Source: a virus. From it: 43,954 bases of DNA. The notes below the pieces were generated by a model that did no database searches, had not been told where the DNA came from, and worked only from the letters and a program-made list of their open reading frames with translations. Of this stretch, positions 37,210 through 43,954 are shown piece after piece (the first letter of the stretch is position 1; each line of letters opens with the position of its first letter). Both the position numbers and the translations under genes were made by a program. The stretch lies in IMG/VR virus record IMGVR_UViG_3300018074_000007, positions 1 through 43,954 of that record; one strand, given 5' to 3'.

Positions 37210-39467
37210 CAGCCATTGCCTTCCTCGGTCTCGATGACACTCGCGCGCCCCTGGTCATCCCGTTCAATCCGGTGACGCCGGACGCTCTTCGCGGCCTTTG
37301 CGTCCGCATCGAGCCGAGCCTTGTGCTTCGCCACGTCCGCGTCCGTCGCGATGCGTTGCTGCTCCATGTCCGCGTGTATCTGTTCGGCCGTGATCTGTGC
37401 GTTGTATTTCAGGTTCATCTCGCGAATCTTGAGCGCCATCTCGGCTTCAATGCGGTCGCGCTCGCGCGCGTCTACCATCTCCATCTCTTGCTCGCGGAGG
37501 CGCAGGTCTTCGGACTGCCGCATGATCTCGACCTTATGCTTCTCGGCCTCGATCTGGACATCCGCCTGCTTCTTCATCACGTCCGCTTTGGCGCGCTCCA
37601 TCTCAGCCTGCGCGATCATCGTGTTCGGATCGGGTTGCTGCGGCTCGGGCGGCTTCCAATCGGGCGGCACATCGCTGAAGAACGACTCCGCATCCATCCG
37701 GCCGCGGAGTTTCAGCATCTTGACGAGGGTGTCGCGGTACTGCTTGAGCGTCACCATCGGGTTCCCTGGCCCAAGGGTCTGGAGCACCTGCTCCTGCTTC
37801 GCCGCGATCCCGTCCAGCACGCCGATCTTCTCCTCCAGCGTGCCCCCGCCGATCCCCACGTTGATGGAGATGTCGAGATTGGCGTCCCAGCTCCGCGGGT
37901 CCATCTGCGCGTAACGGCCATTCACACGCGCCATGCGCGGCGCATCCTGATGCGCGACGAGGAGCCGGAGAATCCCGCTGAAGAGCTTGCGGAAGCCGGT
38001 CTCAGCGAAGATGCGCGCGATCATTTCGATGTGTTCGTGCGCTGAATCGACCGCGGACGTGACGGCTGCTTTTGTGGTGGACTGCATTTCGCTCGCGTCC
38101 ATGCCGGTCGAGCGCTCGGGTGAGCCGGTGCGGTTCTCCTTCACCGACTTGATGTATTCGAGGACGGCCAGGGCCTCACGGCCGACGAACTGATGCGTGA
38201 TCTCCTGGATCGCGCCCTGCTGACGCATCCGAATCGGCGCGCCGATCTGCGTGTTCAGCACGTCTTCGAGCGCAACATCACCCTCGACGTAGCCGATCCG
38301 CGGATGGATCGAGAGCGCGAGCGAGTCGAGCATGGACCGCACGATCATGGACGTGATCTTCTGCAAGTCCATCGTGTAGTCGGCGTACGACAGGCCGATG
38401 ATCGTGTGCGGCTCGGGGTCCGGGGAGAGCACGGCGAACGGCCGCTCGTCGCAGGCTTCGTTCTCGATGACGTGGTAGGTCGGCCCGATCATCACGACCC
38501 GCCGCAGCTCCCCGTTCAAGTAGGGGTAGCCCTCGATGTAGAGCACCTTCTGATCGAGCGGAGGAGCGCTGGGCAGGATGTCGGGCTTGACGATCCGCTG
38601 CCGCGCAATCTCTTCCTGATTCTGGTTCAGCTCTTCCGAGGTGAAGCCAAACTCCTCGATGTCATCCTCGTCCACCCCCATGTCCAGGAGCTGCGCCTTG
38701 GTCAGCTCCGTCCGGTGGCCCACAAAGCGGGCGACACCGGGCTGCCGGGGATCGGCGTCGGTCGTGCGCGCGCCGCGCGTGAAGATGAACTCCTCGGGCG
38801 GCATCGCAATGAAGCGGATGCGGCCTGACTTCTTGGTTTGGGTATACTCGGCATCGTACAACTGCGCTCCGGGCGGGCTACTCTTGCAGGGCGAGACCGC
38901 ATCAATCTCGATCTCGGGGTCCTCATCGAGTAGTGTGAGCGCTTCTACCGAGAGATACGTTGCCGAGTAGGCCCGTTCCTCTTCTGCGTCGTCGTACCAG
39001 TATTTGACGATGCCCAGCCGCTTGGTCAGCGCATCCTTGAACCACTCGTACAGAACGAGGAACCCGCGGTTGTCTTCCTTGACGACCACATCCCACACGT
39101 AGTTGGTCGCGTCTTCCGCTTGCTGGACCTGATCCGGGCGCCGCGGCCGATACTCGACGGCCTGTTCGGGGCCGGTGAAGATGCGCAGGATGCTCGGCAA
39201 GACCTGGAGCACCGTGTCACGGAACTCCGTCGTGACGACCTGCGAGCGACCCTCCTCTTCGTTCCCGTAGAGGTCGCCCTTGTAGTATTTCGTGATCGTC
39301 GCGCGCTCAGGCGACAGCTCGCCGTCCACGTATAGGATGGCATCGGACACCATCGCATGGAGCGCCGACTGCACTTCCTCATCCGACATCTTGCTCGGCG
39401 CGTCCTGGACCTCGGACTGCCGGATGACTTCGTCGGCCGGGCTGCTCAGATAGGCGGGTGCCGTCAT
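37209..39467 (-). CDS. portal protein, podoviral type, 752 aa
   Basis: The N-terminal third holds the family pattern: YYKGDLYGNEEEGRSQVVTT, then FRDTVLQVLPSILRIFTG and NYVWDVVVKEDNRGFLVLYE. A central part includes STGMDASEMQSTTKAAVTS, a conserved stem/crown region, and a long charged coiled coil forms the C-terminal barrel (about 600-720). Length suits the large portals of podoviruses. It lies directly after the large terminase, as expected. Confidence 0.9.
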   Translation of the reverse strand: MTAPAYLSSPADEVIRQSEVQDAPSKMSDEEVQSALHAMVSDAILYVDGELSPERATITKYYKGDLYGNEEEGRSQVVTTEFRDTVLQVLPSILRIFTGPEQAVEYRPRRPDQVQQAEDATNYVWDVVVKEDNRGFLVLYEWFKDALTKRLGIVKYWYDDAEEERAYSATYLSVEALTLLDEDPEIEIDAVSPCKSSPPGAQLYDAEYTQTKKSGRIRFIAMPPEEFIFTRGARTTDADPRQPGVARFVGHRTELTKAQLLDMGVDEDDIEEFGFTSEELNQNQEEIARQRIVKPDILPSAPPLDQKVLYIEGYPYLNGELRRVVMIGPTYHVIENEACDERPFAVLSPDPEPHTIIGLSYADYTMDLQKITSMIVRSMLDSLALSIHPRIGYVEGDVALEDVLNTQIGAPIRMRQQGAIQEITHQFVGREALAVLEYIKSVKENRTGSPERSTGMDASEMQSTTKAAVTSAVDSAHEHIEMIARIFAETGFRKLFSGILRLLVAHQDAPRMARVNGRYAQMDPRSWDANLDISINVGIGGGTLEEKIGVLDGIAAKQEQVLQTLGPGNPMVTLKQYRDTLVKMLKLRGRMDAESFFSDVPPDWKPPEPQQPDPNTMIAQAEMERAKADVMKKQADVQIEAEKHKVEIMRQSEDLRLREQEMEMVDARERDRIEAEMALKIREMNLKYNAQITAEQIHADMEQQRIATDADVAKHKARLDADAKAAKSVRRHRIERDDQGRASVIETEEGNG

Positions 39468-39475
39468 CGAATCCC

Positions 39476-40939
39476 TTACACGAGCCCCTTCAGGGGCCGA
39501 GAGAGCTTGGTCTTCCAGCTCGTAAATGCCGAGCGCCCGTGGGCGAGGATCATGGCGTCGGAAGCGAAGGTGAGCATCATCGCGTCGGCGAGGTCCGGGG
39601 ACCGCTGCCCGCGTTTCTTCAGCTCATCCTTCGACTCGATCAGCAGCTTGTTCGACTGCGGCCGGTACTTGTAGAGCGGCTTCGTCAGCTCTTCGATGAG
39701 ATCGTCCTGTTTGGGGATGATGACATCGCGGGCGTTGAACCACTCCCGCATCTTGAACCACAGCTCGGCCCGCAGATTCGCGTACAGGTCTTTGTTCACC
39801 GCGGCGGGCGACTCACTGACGTTGATCCCGCGGGCCGGGAGACCCAGCTCGCGGAGCCGGTCAACGACGCCCGCGCCCATCCCGATGGAGTCGATGTTGA
39901 TTTCAGTCGGGCGCAGCTCCAACGGCTGCGTCATGTCGTATTCCTGTTTCACCCAACCCGCGACCGCCATCGTGTCCATCTTGACGCGCCAGCGGACGGG
40001 TTCGAGCAGCTCGTTGCCGCGGCGCTTGGCGATGGCCGAGCGATCCGATCCGTAGCGCGCCACGTCCACGCCCCACACGACCGGCGCCGTGCGCGTCGGC
40101 TTCACATCCCGCGTCGTCGCCGCCTCGACCAAGTCGAACGGCACAACGACGTTGTCCTCCGAGGTGGGGAACTCGCCCAGGACGCGGACCCGGTATGCAT
40201 TGGAATCGCGTCCGTAGGTGCGCTCGACCTGATAGGCAAAGTCCTGGGTGACGCCGGACGGCACTTCACTACAGGGGACCGTCCGGGTCCACCACATGTC
40301 GGCGAGCTTGCCGTGCGTGTCGAAGAAGAAGCCTTGCGCCCGGACGGGGTTCCCGGCCAGGATCGTCATGGCGTTGTGGCCCGACATCGACCCTACGGCC
40401 GACTCGAAGACCACCTCCGCGATCCCGGACGCCTCGTCAGCGATCAACAACACGAAGCCGGGGGAGTGAACCCCCTGCATCGCTTCGGGCGCCTCGGGGC
40501 GTGAAGTCTTGATCGAGACGAATGACTCGGATGGCGCGATGAGGAGTTCGCAACGATCCGACTTGACGGGCTTCGACAGCAGCTCGCGGAGGGCGAGCGG
40601 GAGTCTTTCAACCCACGTCTTGAACTCAGCCCAAAAAGCGTCGAAGAGCTGCTTCTCGGTCGGCGCCGTGACGGCCGTTTTCTGCGGGAAGCGACAGACC
40701 TGATGGTGAATTGCCAACCACGCGAGGACGGTGGTCTTCCCTACTCCGTGGCCCGACTTCACGCTGATCCGGCGTTCGCGCCGGTCGTACGCCGCCATCA
40801 GCTCAGATTGCCACGGGTACACGTCTTTCCCTTCGGCCCGCTCCTTCTCGTTCGGGAAGCCGAGCACCTCCCGGACGAACAGCTCGCAGTGGTCCTTATA
40901 CTTCTCCAGGAACTGGAGAAATGGCTGCTCCCCACTCAT
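39476..40939 (-). CDS. terL: terminase large subunit, 487 aa
   Basis: ATPase motifs: Walker A SGHGVGKT (62-69), Walker B LLIADEA (164-170), and coupling motif ILAGNP near 193-198. Nuclease domain: GVDVARYGSDRS with D292, INIDSIGMGAG with D350, and PDLADAMM with D452, the usual RNase H-like acidic set. It packages DNA into the prohead with the small subunit encoded 1.6 kb upstream, unusual because small genes and a membrane protein lie between them. Confidence 0.95.
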   Translation of the reverse strand: MSGEQPFLQFLEKYKDHCELFVREVLGFPNEKERAEGKDVYPWQSELMAAYDRRERRISVKSGHGVGKTTVLAWLAIHHQVCRFPQKTAVTAPTEKQLFDAFWAEFKTWVERLPLALRELLSKPVKSDRCELLIAPSESFVSIKTSRPEAPEAMQGVHSPGFVLLIADEASGIAEVVFESAVGSMSGHNAMTILAGNPVRAQGFFFDTHGKLADMWWTRTVPCSEVPSGVTQDFAYQVERTYGRDSNAYRVRVLGEFPTSEDNVVVPFDLVEAATTRDVKPTRTAPVVWGVDVARYGSDRSAIAKRRGNELLEPVRWRVKMDTMAVAGWVKQEYDMTQPLELRPTEINIDSIGMGAGVVDRLRELGLPARGINVSESPAAVNKDLYANLRAELWFKMREWFNARDVIIPKQDDLIEELTKPLYKYRPQSNKLLIESKDELKKRGQRSPDLADAMMLTFASDAMILAHGRSAFTSWKTKLSRPLKGLV

Positions 40940-40943
40940 GGGG

Positions 40944-41198
40944 TCAGACCGGGCGGTAGAAACTCAGCGAGATGTTGAGCGAGCCAGTTCCATCGGTGCC
41001 CACATGTCCGCTGGAGGACAGCGCACCCTCGACCCCATCGGGGGCGGCCTCGATCACGTTCGCGGCGAAGGCCGCGATCTCGTCCATGACGGCCTTGTGT
41101 GCGCCGTCGTTCGCATACGCGGGTTGGGCGCGATGCACCTGAGCAAATGCCGCCCGCGCTTCAGCCTTCGGGGCCTTCGTGGTGAGACTCCAGCTCAT
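40944..41198 (-). CDS. hypothetical protein, 84 aa
   Basis: ATG 41198 follows GGAGAAAACT; the longer in-frame reading covers the membrane-protein gene. The body has a helical part (APKAEARAAFAQVHRAQPAY, HKAVMDEIAAFAANVIEA) and a final beta segment with Gly/Ser (GSLNISLSFYRPV). Small phage proteins of this type are common just before the large terminase. Function unknown. Confidence 0.65.
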   Translation of the reverse strand: MSWSLTTKAPKAEARAAFAQVHRAQPAYANDGAHKAVMDEIAAFAANVIEAAPDGVEGALSSSGHVGTDGTGSLNISLSFYRPV

Positions 41199-41494
41199 AG
41201 TTTTCTCCGAGTTTTGACAGGACGGCGACGGGGGGCCTTGAGCCCACGGATTTGCGCTTCGAGGGACTTGATCGTATCGAGCGCCGCGTCGAGTCGGCTG
41301 TTGACGACGGCGTGAACCACCGCGATGTCCTTCTGCACTCGCCGCTGTGACCACAGCACCGCAAGGGTTGGCGGGATGGCGGCGATGATGGCGACCGCGA
41401 CGGCGGTCGGATCACTCAACCAGAACGCCGCAAGAATCGTCGGGGTACTGGCGATACCAGCAGCAAAAAAGGCGAGGGGATCGGTCACGCGCAT
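41195..41494 (-). CDS. small membrane protein with coiled coil, holin-like, 99 aa
   Basis: Two hydrophobic segments (LAFFAAGIASTPTILAAFWL and AVAVAIIAAIPPTLAVLW) are followed by a helical tail (IAVVHAVVNSRLDAALDTIK) and a basic end. The TM-TM-coil layout, including AIIAAIPPTLAVLW and VNSR, is one often annotated as a phage holin-like or membrane protein. It sits between the two terminase genes. It may be a second lysis protein. Confidence 0.65.
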   Translation of the reverse strand: MRVTDPLAFFAAGIASTPTILAAFWLSDPTAVAVAIIAAIPPTLAVLWSQRRVQKDIAVVHAVVNSRLDAALDTIKSLEAQIRGLKAPRRRPVKTRRKL

Positions 41495-41556
41495 TTACCT
41501 CCGAAATGACCCCAGCCGGGGGCCTCGGGGGTGTGTGTCACCCAGGCCATTTCCAT
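41485..41556 (-). CDS. possible micro-gene, 23 aa
   Basis: ATG 41556 opens a 23-codon frame (MEMAWVTHTPEAPGWGHFGG...) ending in a short overlap with the start of the membrane-protein gene. The composition looks protein-like (Trp, His, Gly), but length makes it weak. It could act as a leader peptide coupling translation of the membrane protein. Confidence 0.3.
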   Translation of the reverse strand: MEMAWVTHTPEAPGWGHFGGKCA

Positions 41557-41618
41557 GCGCCCCCCTCTTCAAGGGCGGCGGGGGGTGTCACGGTGCTGGC
41601 GCTGCGCTGTCCGCGCGC

Positions 41619-41640
41619 CCGGCATAGCTGCGGCATAGCG
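41619..41640 (+). repeat. tandem CGGCATAGC pair, similar to integrase arm sites
   Basis: CCCGGCATAGC and TGCGGCATAGC lie head to tail with the same 11-bp period as the repeats around attP, differing mainly in a C after GGCATAG. The pair is in the 217-nt gene-free stretch 41557-41773, 27 kb from the attachment site (about 16.5 kb the other way round on a circle). Confidence 0.5.
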
Positions 41641-41701
41641 GCTTGCGATCTAGCGGAGGATCAACGTGTTGCGAGGGCGATGCTGATTGCTAATCGAGCG
41701 T

Positions 41702-41718
41702 GCTACCAGCGTGGTATC
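41702..41718. promoter_or_regulatory. operator-like 17-bp dyad, near-perfect copy
   Basis: GCTACCA-GCG-TGGTATC, one change from the perfect copy at 12580. The right half extends to TGGTATCAT, an extended -10-like sequence reading right, without a good -35. It lies in the 217-nt gap downstream of the 47-aa gene and upstream of the leftward membrane, terminase and portal genes, so it could instead control leftward transcription. Confidence 0.65.
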
Positions 41719-41773
41719 ATGCTGCTGTCGTGATGTGTGTCTCGCGCGCGTGCGCGAAGCGCAACCTCGCGAT

Positions 41774-41917
41774 CTACGCGCGAGCTACAGTAACCACAGG
41801 ACCAACGTACTCGAACCCATTCGCTTGTCCTGTTCTCGTCATCACATCAGCGAACTCGATGCGATCCAAGTATGGACGATCCTTGAGCCAGCGCGTGAAG
41901 ACAGCACGCCAGTTCAT
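41774..41917 (-). CDS. hypothetical protein, 47 aa
   Basis: ATG 41917 follows GGAG at about 5 nt. The peptide looks protein-like and folded (NWRAVFTRWLKDRPYLDRIE, then GFEYVGPVVTVARA). It is 14 nt after the previous gene and precedes a 217-nt gap. Function unknown. Confidence 0.55.
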   Translation of the reverse strand: MNWRAVFTRWLKDRPYLDRIEFADVMTRTGQANGFEYVGPVVTVARA

Positions 41918-41931
41918 ATACTCCACGTCTC

Positions 41932-42078
41932 TCACTCGGCTCGCCTCACTCGACCCTGACTGTCCAGGTGCTGCGCCATCTGCTCAGCGAGGGACGCTGG
42001 CTTGTGCTTCTTCGACGCGCGCGGCGCCTTGGGCTTCTCAGCCTTCGGACGCCGCGCGTACTTCGCCGCCTTCGGCAT
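41932..42078 (-). CDS. small basic protein, 48 aa
   Basis: ATG 42078 is coupled to the previous stop (TAATG). The first half is Lys/Arg/Pro/Ala-rich (PKAAKYARRPKAEKPKAPRA) and the rest is helical (SLAEQMAQHLDSQG). A nucleic-acid-binding or capsid-associated role is possible. No family recognised. Confidence 0.55.
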   Translation of the reverse strand: MPKAAKYARRPKAEKPKAPRASKKHKPASLAEQMAQHLDSQGRVRRAE

Positions 42079-42548
42079 TACACCGTGGCCGGATCGAAGG
42101 CCAGCTCACGCAGCGCCTGCTGCACACTTGCGTTGACCTGACCGAGCGAGAGTATCTCGCGAATCTCGGCATCGACTGAGCCCGAGCCACCAGCCAACAG
42201 TGCTGCACCCCACGATCCCTGCGTCATCGTCTCGGTGCTGGCGATCAGGTTGCCAACCTGCCCTGGCGCGCGCGACTGCACGACGACAGTCGTTGCAGTC
42301 ACCGCTGATGCACGCACGAGCGGATTCTGCACCGTGCCGTTGCTATACTGCGTCCCGATGGTTCCCGTCAGGTTGATCGCGTCGAAGAGATTCTGCGCTG
42401 ACGCGGCTGCGGTCGCACCAACGAGTATCTCGTTGGCGACTGTGAACGTCGCTCGCCACGTATAGGTGACACTCCCGACGACGACTGTCTCGGCTGCGAC
42501 CGCATTGGCAGCGAACGTCAGGGTTTGGACTGCGTAGACTACGGCCAT
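42078..42548 (-). CDS. virion-associated-type beta domain protein, 156 aa
   Basis: The body matches a domain I recognise from many phage structural proteins: VVVGSVTYTWRATFTVANEI, then LVGATAAASAQNLFDAINLTG, and RAPGQVGNLIASTETMTQGS. It usually forms small beta-rich modules attached to virion proteins. The position between the terminase genes is unusual. It overlaps the small terminase by 10 nt. Confidence 0.6.
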   Translation of the reverse strand: MAVVYAVQTLTFAANAVAAETVVVGSVTYTWRATFTVANEILVGATAAASAQNLFDAINLTGTIGTQYSNGTVQNPLVRASAVTATTVVVQSRAPGQVGNLIASTETMTQGSWGAALLAGGSGSVDAEIREILSLGQVNASVQQALRELAFDPATV

Positions 42549-43054
42549 GTGATTACCTCACTGGTTGGAGAAGGGACGACATCGAGGATCGGAGCGCTGT
42601 CGGCCCCGCTGGTGAGCTGCTTGGGAGGTGCGGGCAACGGCATCGGCTGCGCGCGAAGCGCATCGAGGTGCAGTTGTCCAATGCTGATGTTGACGTGCGC
42701 CTGCTTGTCCGGCTCGCCGAACGTCTTGCGATCATACACACTCGCGAGCCACTTCCGATGCTCAGCGCGCGCCTTCGCCTTCGCAATCTCATCACGTTCG
42801 GCGGGTACATCGTCCAGGATTTGCATGGCCTCCTCAGCCAGCGCGGCGGCAGCATCCCGTTGCGCTTGGCTGAAGAGGTCCGCAATTTCGATGTTCTCGT
42901 GGAGCAACTGCGACAGGTACTGTCGCGAGCAACCGAGGTCGCGAGCAATGCTCGCCATCGTCTCCCCGGACGCGATGCGTGCGAGGATGGCCGACCAACC
43001 ACCGAGGGCTTTGATTGTGGTGAGAGTAGTGCGCCGGAACGGTCGGCCGCTCAT
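42539..43054 (-). CDS. terS: terminase small subunit, 171 aa
   Basis: ATG 43054 follows GAGGAG at 5 nt. A helix-turn-helix lies at about residues 32-54 (MASIARDLGCSRQYLSQLLH), then a helical oligomerisation region AEEAMQILDDVPAERDEIAK and EHRKWLASVYDRKTFGE, the usual signature of small terminases (Sf6-like). The product should bind the packaging site and feed DNA to the large subunit. It is the first leftward gene, behind a strong promoter. Confidence 0.85.
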   Translation of the reverse strand: MSGRPFRRTTLTTIKALGGWSAILARIASGETMASIARDLGCSRQYLSQLLHENIEIADLFSQAQRDAAAALAEEAMQILDDVPAERDEIAKAKARAEHRKWLASVYDRKTFGEPDKQAHVNISIGQLHLDALRAQPMPLPAPPKQLTSGADSAPILDVVPSPTSEVITWP

Positions 43055-43101
43055 GCAGCTCCTCAACGGACAAGACCGCTCGACACACCTGCTTCCACCT
43101 C

Positions 43102-43129
43102 AATATAAGTCACGCTGCAAAACGGTCAA
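43102..43129 (-). promoter_or_regulatory. sigma-70-like leftward promoter of the late arm
   Basis: On the minus strand, TTGACC (plus 43124-43129) and TATATT (plus 43102-43107) are 16 bp apart, with five of six consensus matches each. Transcription would begin near 43095 and enter the small terminase gene. The direct repeats just upstream are well placed to bind a regulator. Confidence 0.65.
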
Positions 43130-43130
43130 C

Positions 43131-43182
43131 GAAGGGGACGAAGGGGACGACCCCTTCGGTCCCTCTATACTCCTGTAGAGGG
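43131..43182. repeat. direct and inverted repeats upstream of the late promoter
   Basis: GAAGGGGAC is repeated directly at 43131-43139 and 43140-43148. The second copy pairs with CCCCTTC at 43151-43157 as an inverted repeat, and CCCTCTA (43161-43167) pairs with TAGAGGG (43176-43182). The cluster lies next to the small terminase gene and directly upstream of the late promoter: a candidate packaging site or regulator-binding region. In the 326-nt gene-free stretch 43067-43393 the remaining part 43190-43320 shows nothing further. Confidence 0.55.
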
Positions 43183-43326
43183 GTTATAGAGGTCTACACA
43201 ATGCAGGCATAGGTGTACCGAAGCCTACGTTCCCCTTCGCCCACCTCCGATTCCAGGCCGAGGATGGCAATGGAACACCGAAGCCAGATGGCCGGGCTTC
43301 CATAAATCGAGTGCTCCTGCCTCCTG

Positions 43327-43343
43327 ATACCATTCTGGTTGCG
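43327..43343. promoter_or_regulatory. operator-like 17-bp dyad, imperfect copy
   Basis: GATACCA-TTC-TGGTTGC: the left half is perfect, the right half has two changes. It lies 23 bp (start to start) before the next copy, close to two helical turns, so two bound dimers could touch. Confidence 0.6.
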
Positions 43344-43368
43344 TCCGTGGTACCAAGCTGGTATCATC
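43340..43368 (+). promoter_or_regulatory. putative rightward early promoter overlapped by an operator
   Basis: TTGCGT (43340-43345) and TATCAT (43363-43368) are 17 bp apart, with TGG before the -10 giving an extended -10. The dyad at 43350-43366 fills the spacer and overlaps the -10. This should drive the gene at 43394 and, if the genome is circular, the whole early arm. Confidence 0.5.
43350..43366. promoter_or_regulatory. operator-like 17-bp dyad, near-perfect copy
   Basis: GGTACCA-AGC-TGGTATC, one change from the perfect copy. It sits over the -10 of the likely early promoter, as the 12580 copy does for the integrase pair. Confidence 0.65.
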
Positions 43369-43393
43369 CGAGACCCCCCATCAGGATGGGACG

Positions 43394-43894
43394 ATGACGA
43401 AGAAGCAACAGGATGGCGGCGCCTTGCCATATGAGCCGCGAGACGAAGTCCACTTCACTCGGCTTGGCGTGGCCTGTATTGAGCAGCACGATCTCGTGGT
43501 CCTAGCGGACGGCGAGAGGTGGCGTATCGTTCGGTTGCTCGCGAAGCGGGATGCGAATAGCAACCTGCGCTACGCCTGCGTGTCGGAAGACGGCGACAAG
43601 GCTGAGGTGCATTCCATCACCGCCTTCGTGGAGTTGTTGCGCCCCGACATCACCCCAAAACTGGCAGCGCTCATGGTGGATCAGGACGGGTTTGATTTCA
43701 CGGTGCGCAATGAAGGCACGGTCTCGACCTTCGAGCCCCACACGGATCGCGCGCGCGACTGGTTGAAGAAGCACGTCCAAGCAGAGTCGTGGCAGTGGCT
43801 CGGGGGTCTGCTCACGGTCGAGCGGCGCTACTCAACCGATCTCCTCTATGGCATCATCAACGAGGGCTTCACCGTCGCGGTGAACCCCACATGA
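43394..43894 (+). CDS. hypothetical protein, first gene of the rightward arm, 166 aa
   Basis: ATG 43394 lies 28 nt after the second operator-like dyad, behind GGATGGGACG. A beta-rich N-terminal part (DLVVLADGERWRIVRLLAKR, an SH3-like or hypermutable strand pattern) is followed by helices and an EVHSITAFVELLRPDITP segment. No helix-turn-helix is visible, so it is not an obvious repressor. As first early gene under the dyads it is a candidate regulator or host-takeover protein. It ends with an ATGA overlap. Confidence 0.65.
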   Translation: MTKKQQDGGALPYEPRDEVHFTRLGVACIEQHDLVVLADGERWRIVRLLAKRDANSNLRYACVSEDGDKAEVHSITAFVELLRPDITPKLAALMVDQDGFDFTVRNEGTVSTFEPHTDRARDWLKKHVQAESWQWLGGLLTVERRYSTDLLYGIINEGFTVAVNPT

Positions 43895-43954
43895 TTGCGC
43901 CCCTGCCAGACGAACGTGAGCACTGTCCGTCGTGCAAGACACGTTCGCGCCGGA
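43891..43954 (+). CDS. start of a small gene at the window edge, CxxC motif
   Basis: ATG 43891 overlaps the previous stop (ATGA) and reads MIAPLPDEREHCPSCKTRSR into the window end without a stop. If the sequence is circular, the frame continues as ACA TAG across the junction and ends at base 5, giving 22 aa. The CPSC pair is zinc-knuckle-like. It is either a true micro-protein or a truncated longer gene. Confidence 0.4.
   Translation, partial: MIAPLPDEREHCPSCKTRSRR

Noticed and set aside
39458-40504. Plus-strand frame opposite the large terminase
   Set aside because: Terminase on the minus strand has all catalytic motifs; the plus frame is a shadow.
41700-42179. Plus-strand frame of 159 codons over small late genes
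   Set aside because: Antisense to two coupled minus-strand genes with ribosome-binding sites; its start lies inside the operator-like dyad.
43194-43430. Minus-strand frame of 78 codons across the control region
   Set aside because: It covers the operator-like dyads and early promoter and has no good start signal or recognisable sequence.
1-43954. CRISPR array, transposon or rRNA
   Set aside because: No regularly spaced identical repeats with unique spacers, no transposase-like frame and no rRNA-like sequence were seen.

Overview
The window reads as a temperate podovirus genome, probably complete at about 44 kb and circular or circularly permuted. It is GC-rich and almost entirely coding. 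It has a tyrosine integrase beside an intact phage attachment site. It has a podoviral set of virion genes (small and large terminase, portal, scaffold, an SU10/DUF5309-type major capsid protein, adaptor, tail nozzle, fibres, internal ejection proteins), with no tape measure, tail tube or sheath. The host cannot be named. Lipoprotein and Rz-like genes suggest a Gram-negative host, and the attachment site points to a tRNA-Thr(CGU) gene as the chromosomal target.

Layout. Two transcription arms diverge from a control region at about 43.07-43.39 kb and converge on the attachment region at 14.16-14.38 kb. The rightward arm starts at 43394, appears to run through the window ends (43954 to 1) and continues to the integrase at 14166. 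It holds small genes of unknown function, an SNF2-type helicase with an HNH nuclease on each side, a DUF2800 nuclease and DUF2815 ssDNA-binding-like pair, a tRNA-Tyr gene, a family A DNA polymerase, a primase-helicase, an HD nucleotidohydrolase (YfbR/DatZ-like), a DUF5664/MazZ-like protein, an excisionase-like HTH protein, a conserved hypothetical gene and the integrase. Nearly every junction is an ATGA, GTGA or TGATG overlap, so translation is probably coupled.

The leftward arm (43054 down to 17701) is the late block: terminase, portal, capsid, head-tail and tail genes, lysis genes and three ejection proteins. The last of these, 964 aa, carries domains of the kind found in large phage polyvalent proteins. 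A separate leftward cluster of eleven small genes (17393-14384) lies between a strong hairpin terminator and the attachment site and looks like accessory cargo. One rightward lipoprotein gene with an HExxH motif (20668-21027) sits alone inside the late block.

Regulation. The clearest unexplained signal is a 17-bp dyad, GATACCA-N3-TGGTATC, found at 12580 (perfect), 41702, 43327 and 43350. At 12580 and 43350 it overlaps plausible promoters, one for the integrase pair and one for the early arm. This looks like a lysis-lysogeny operator set, yet no repressor gene is recognisable. Other notable elements are tandem 11-bp repeats on both sides of the attachment core (probable integrase arm sites), a third similar pair 27 kb away, several highly structured non-coding segments, and two of the enzyme types associated with 2-aminoadenine (Z) genomes in the absence of a visible purZ.
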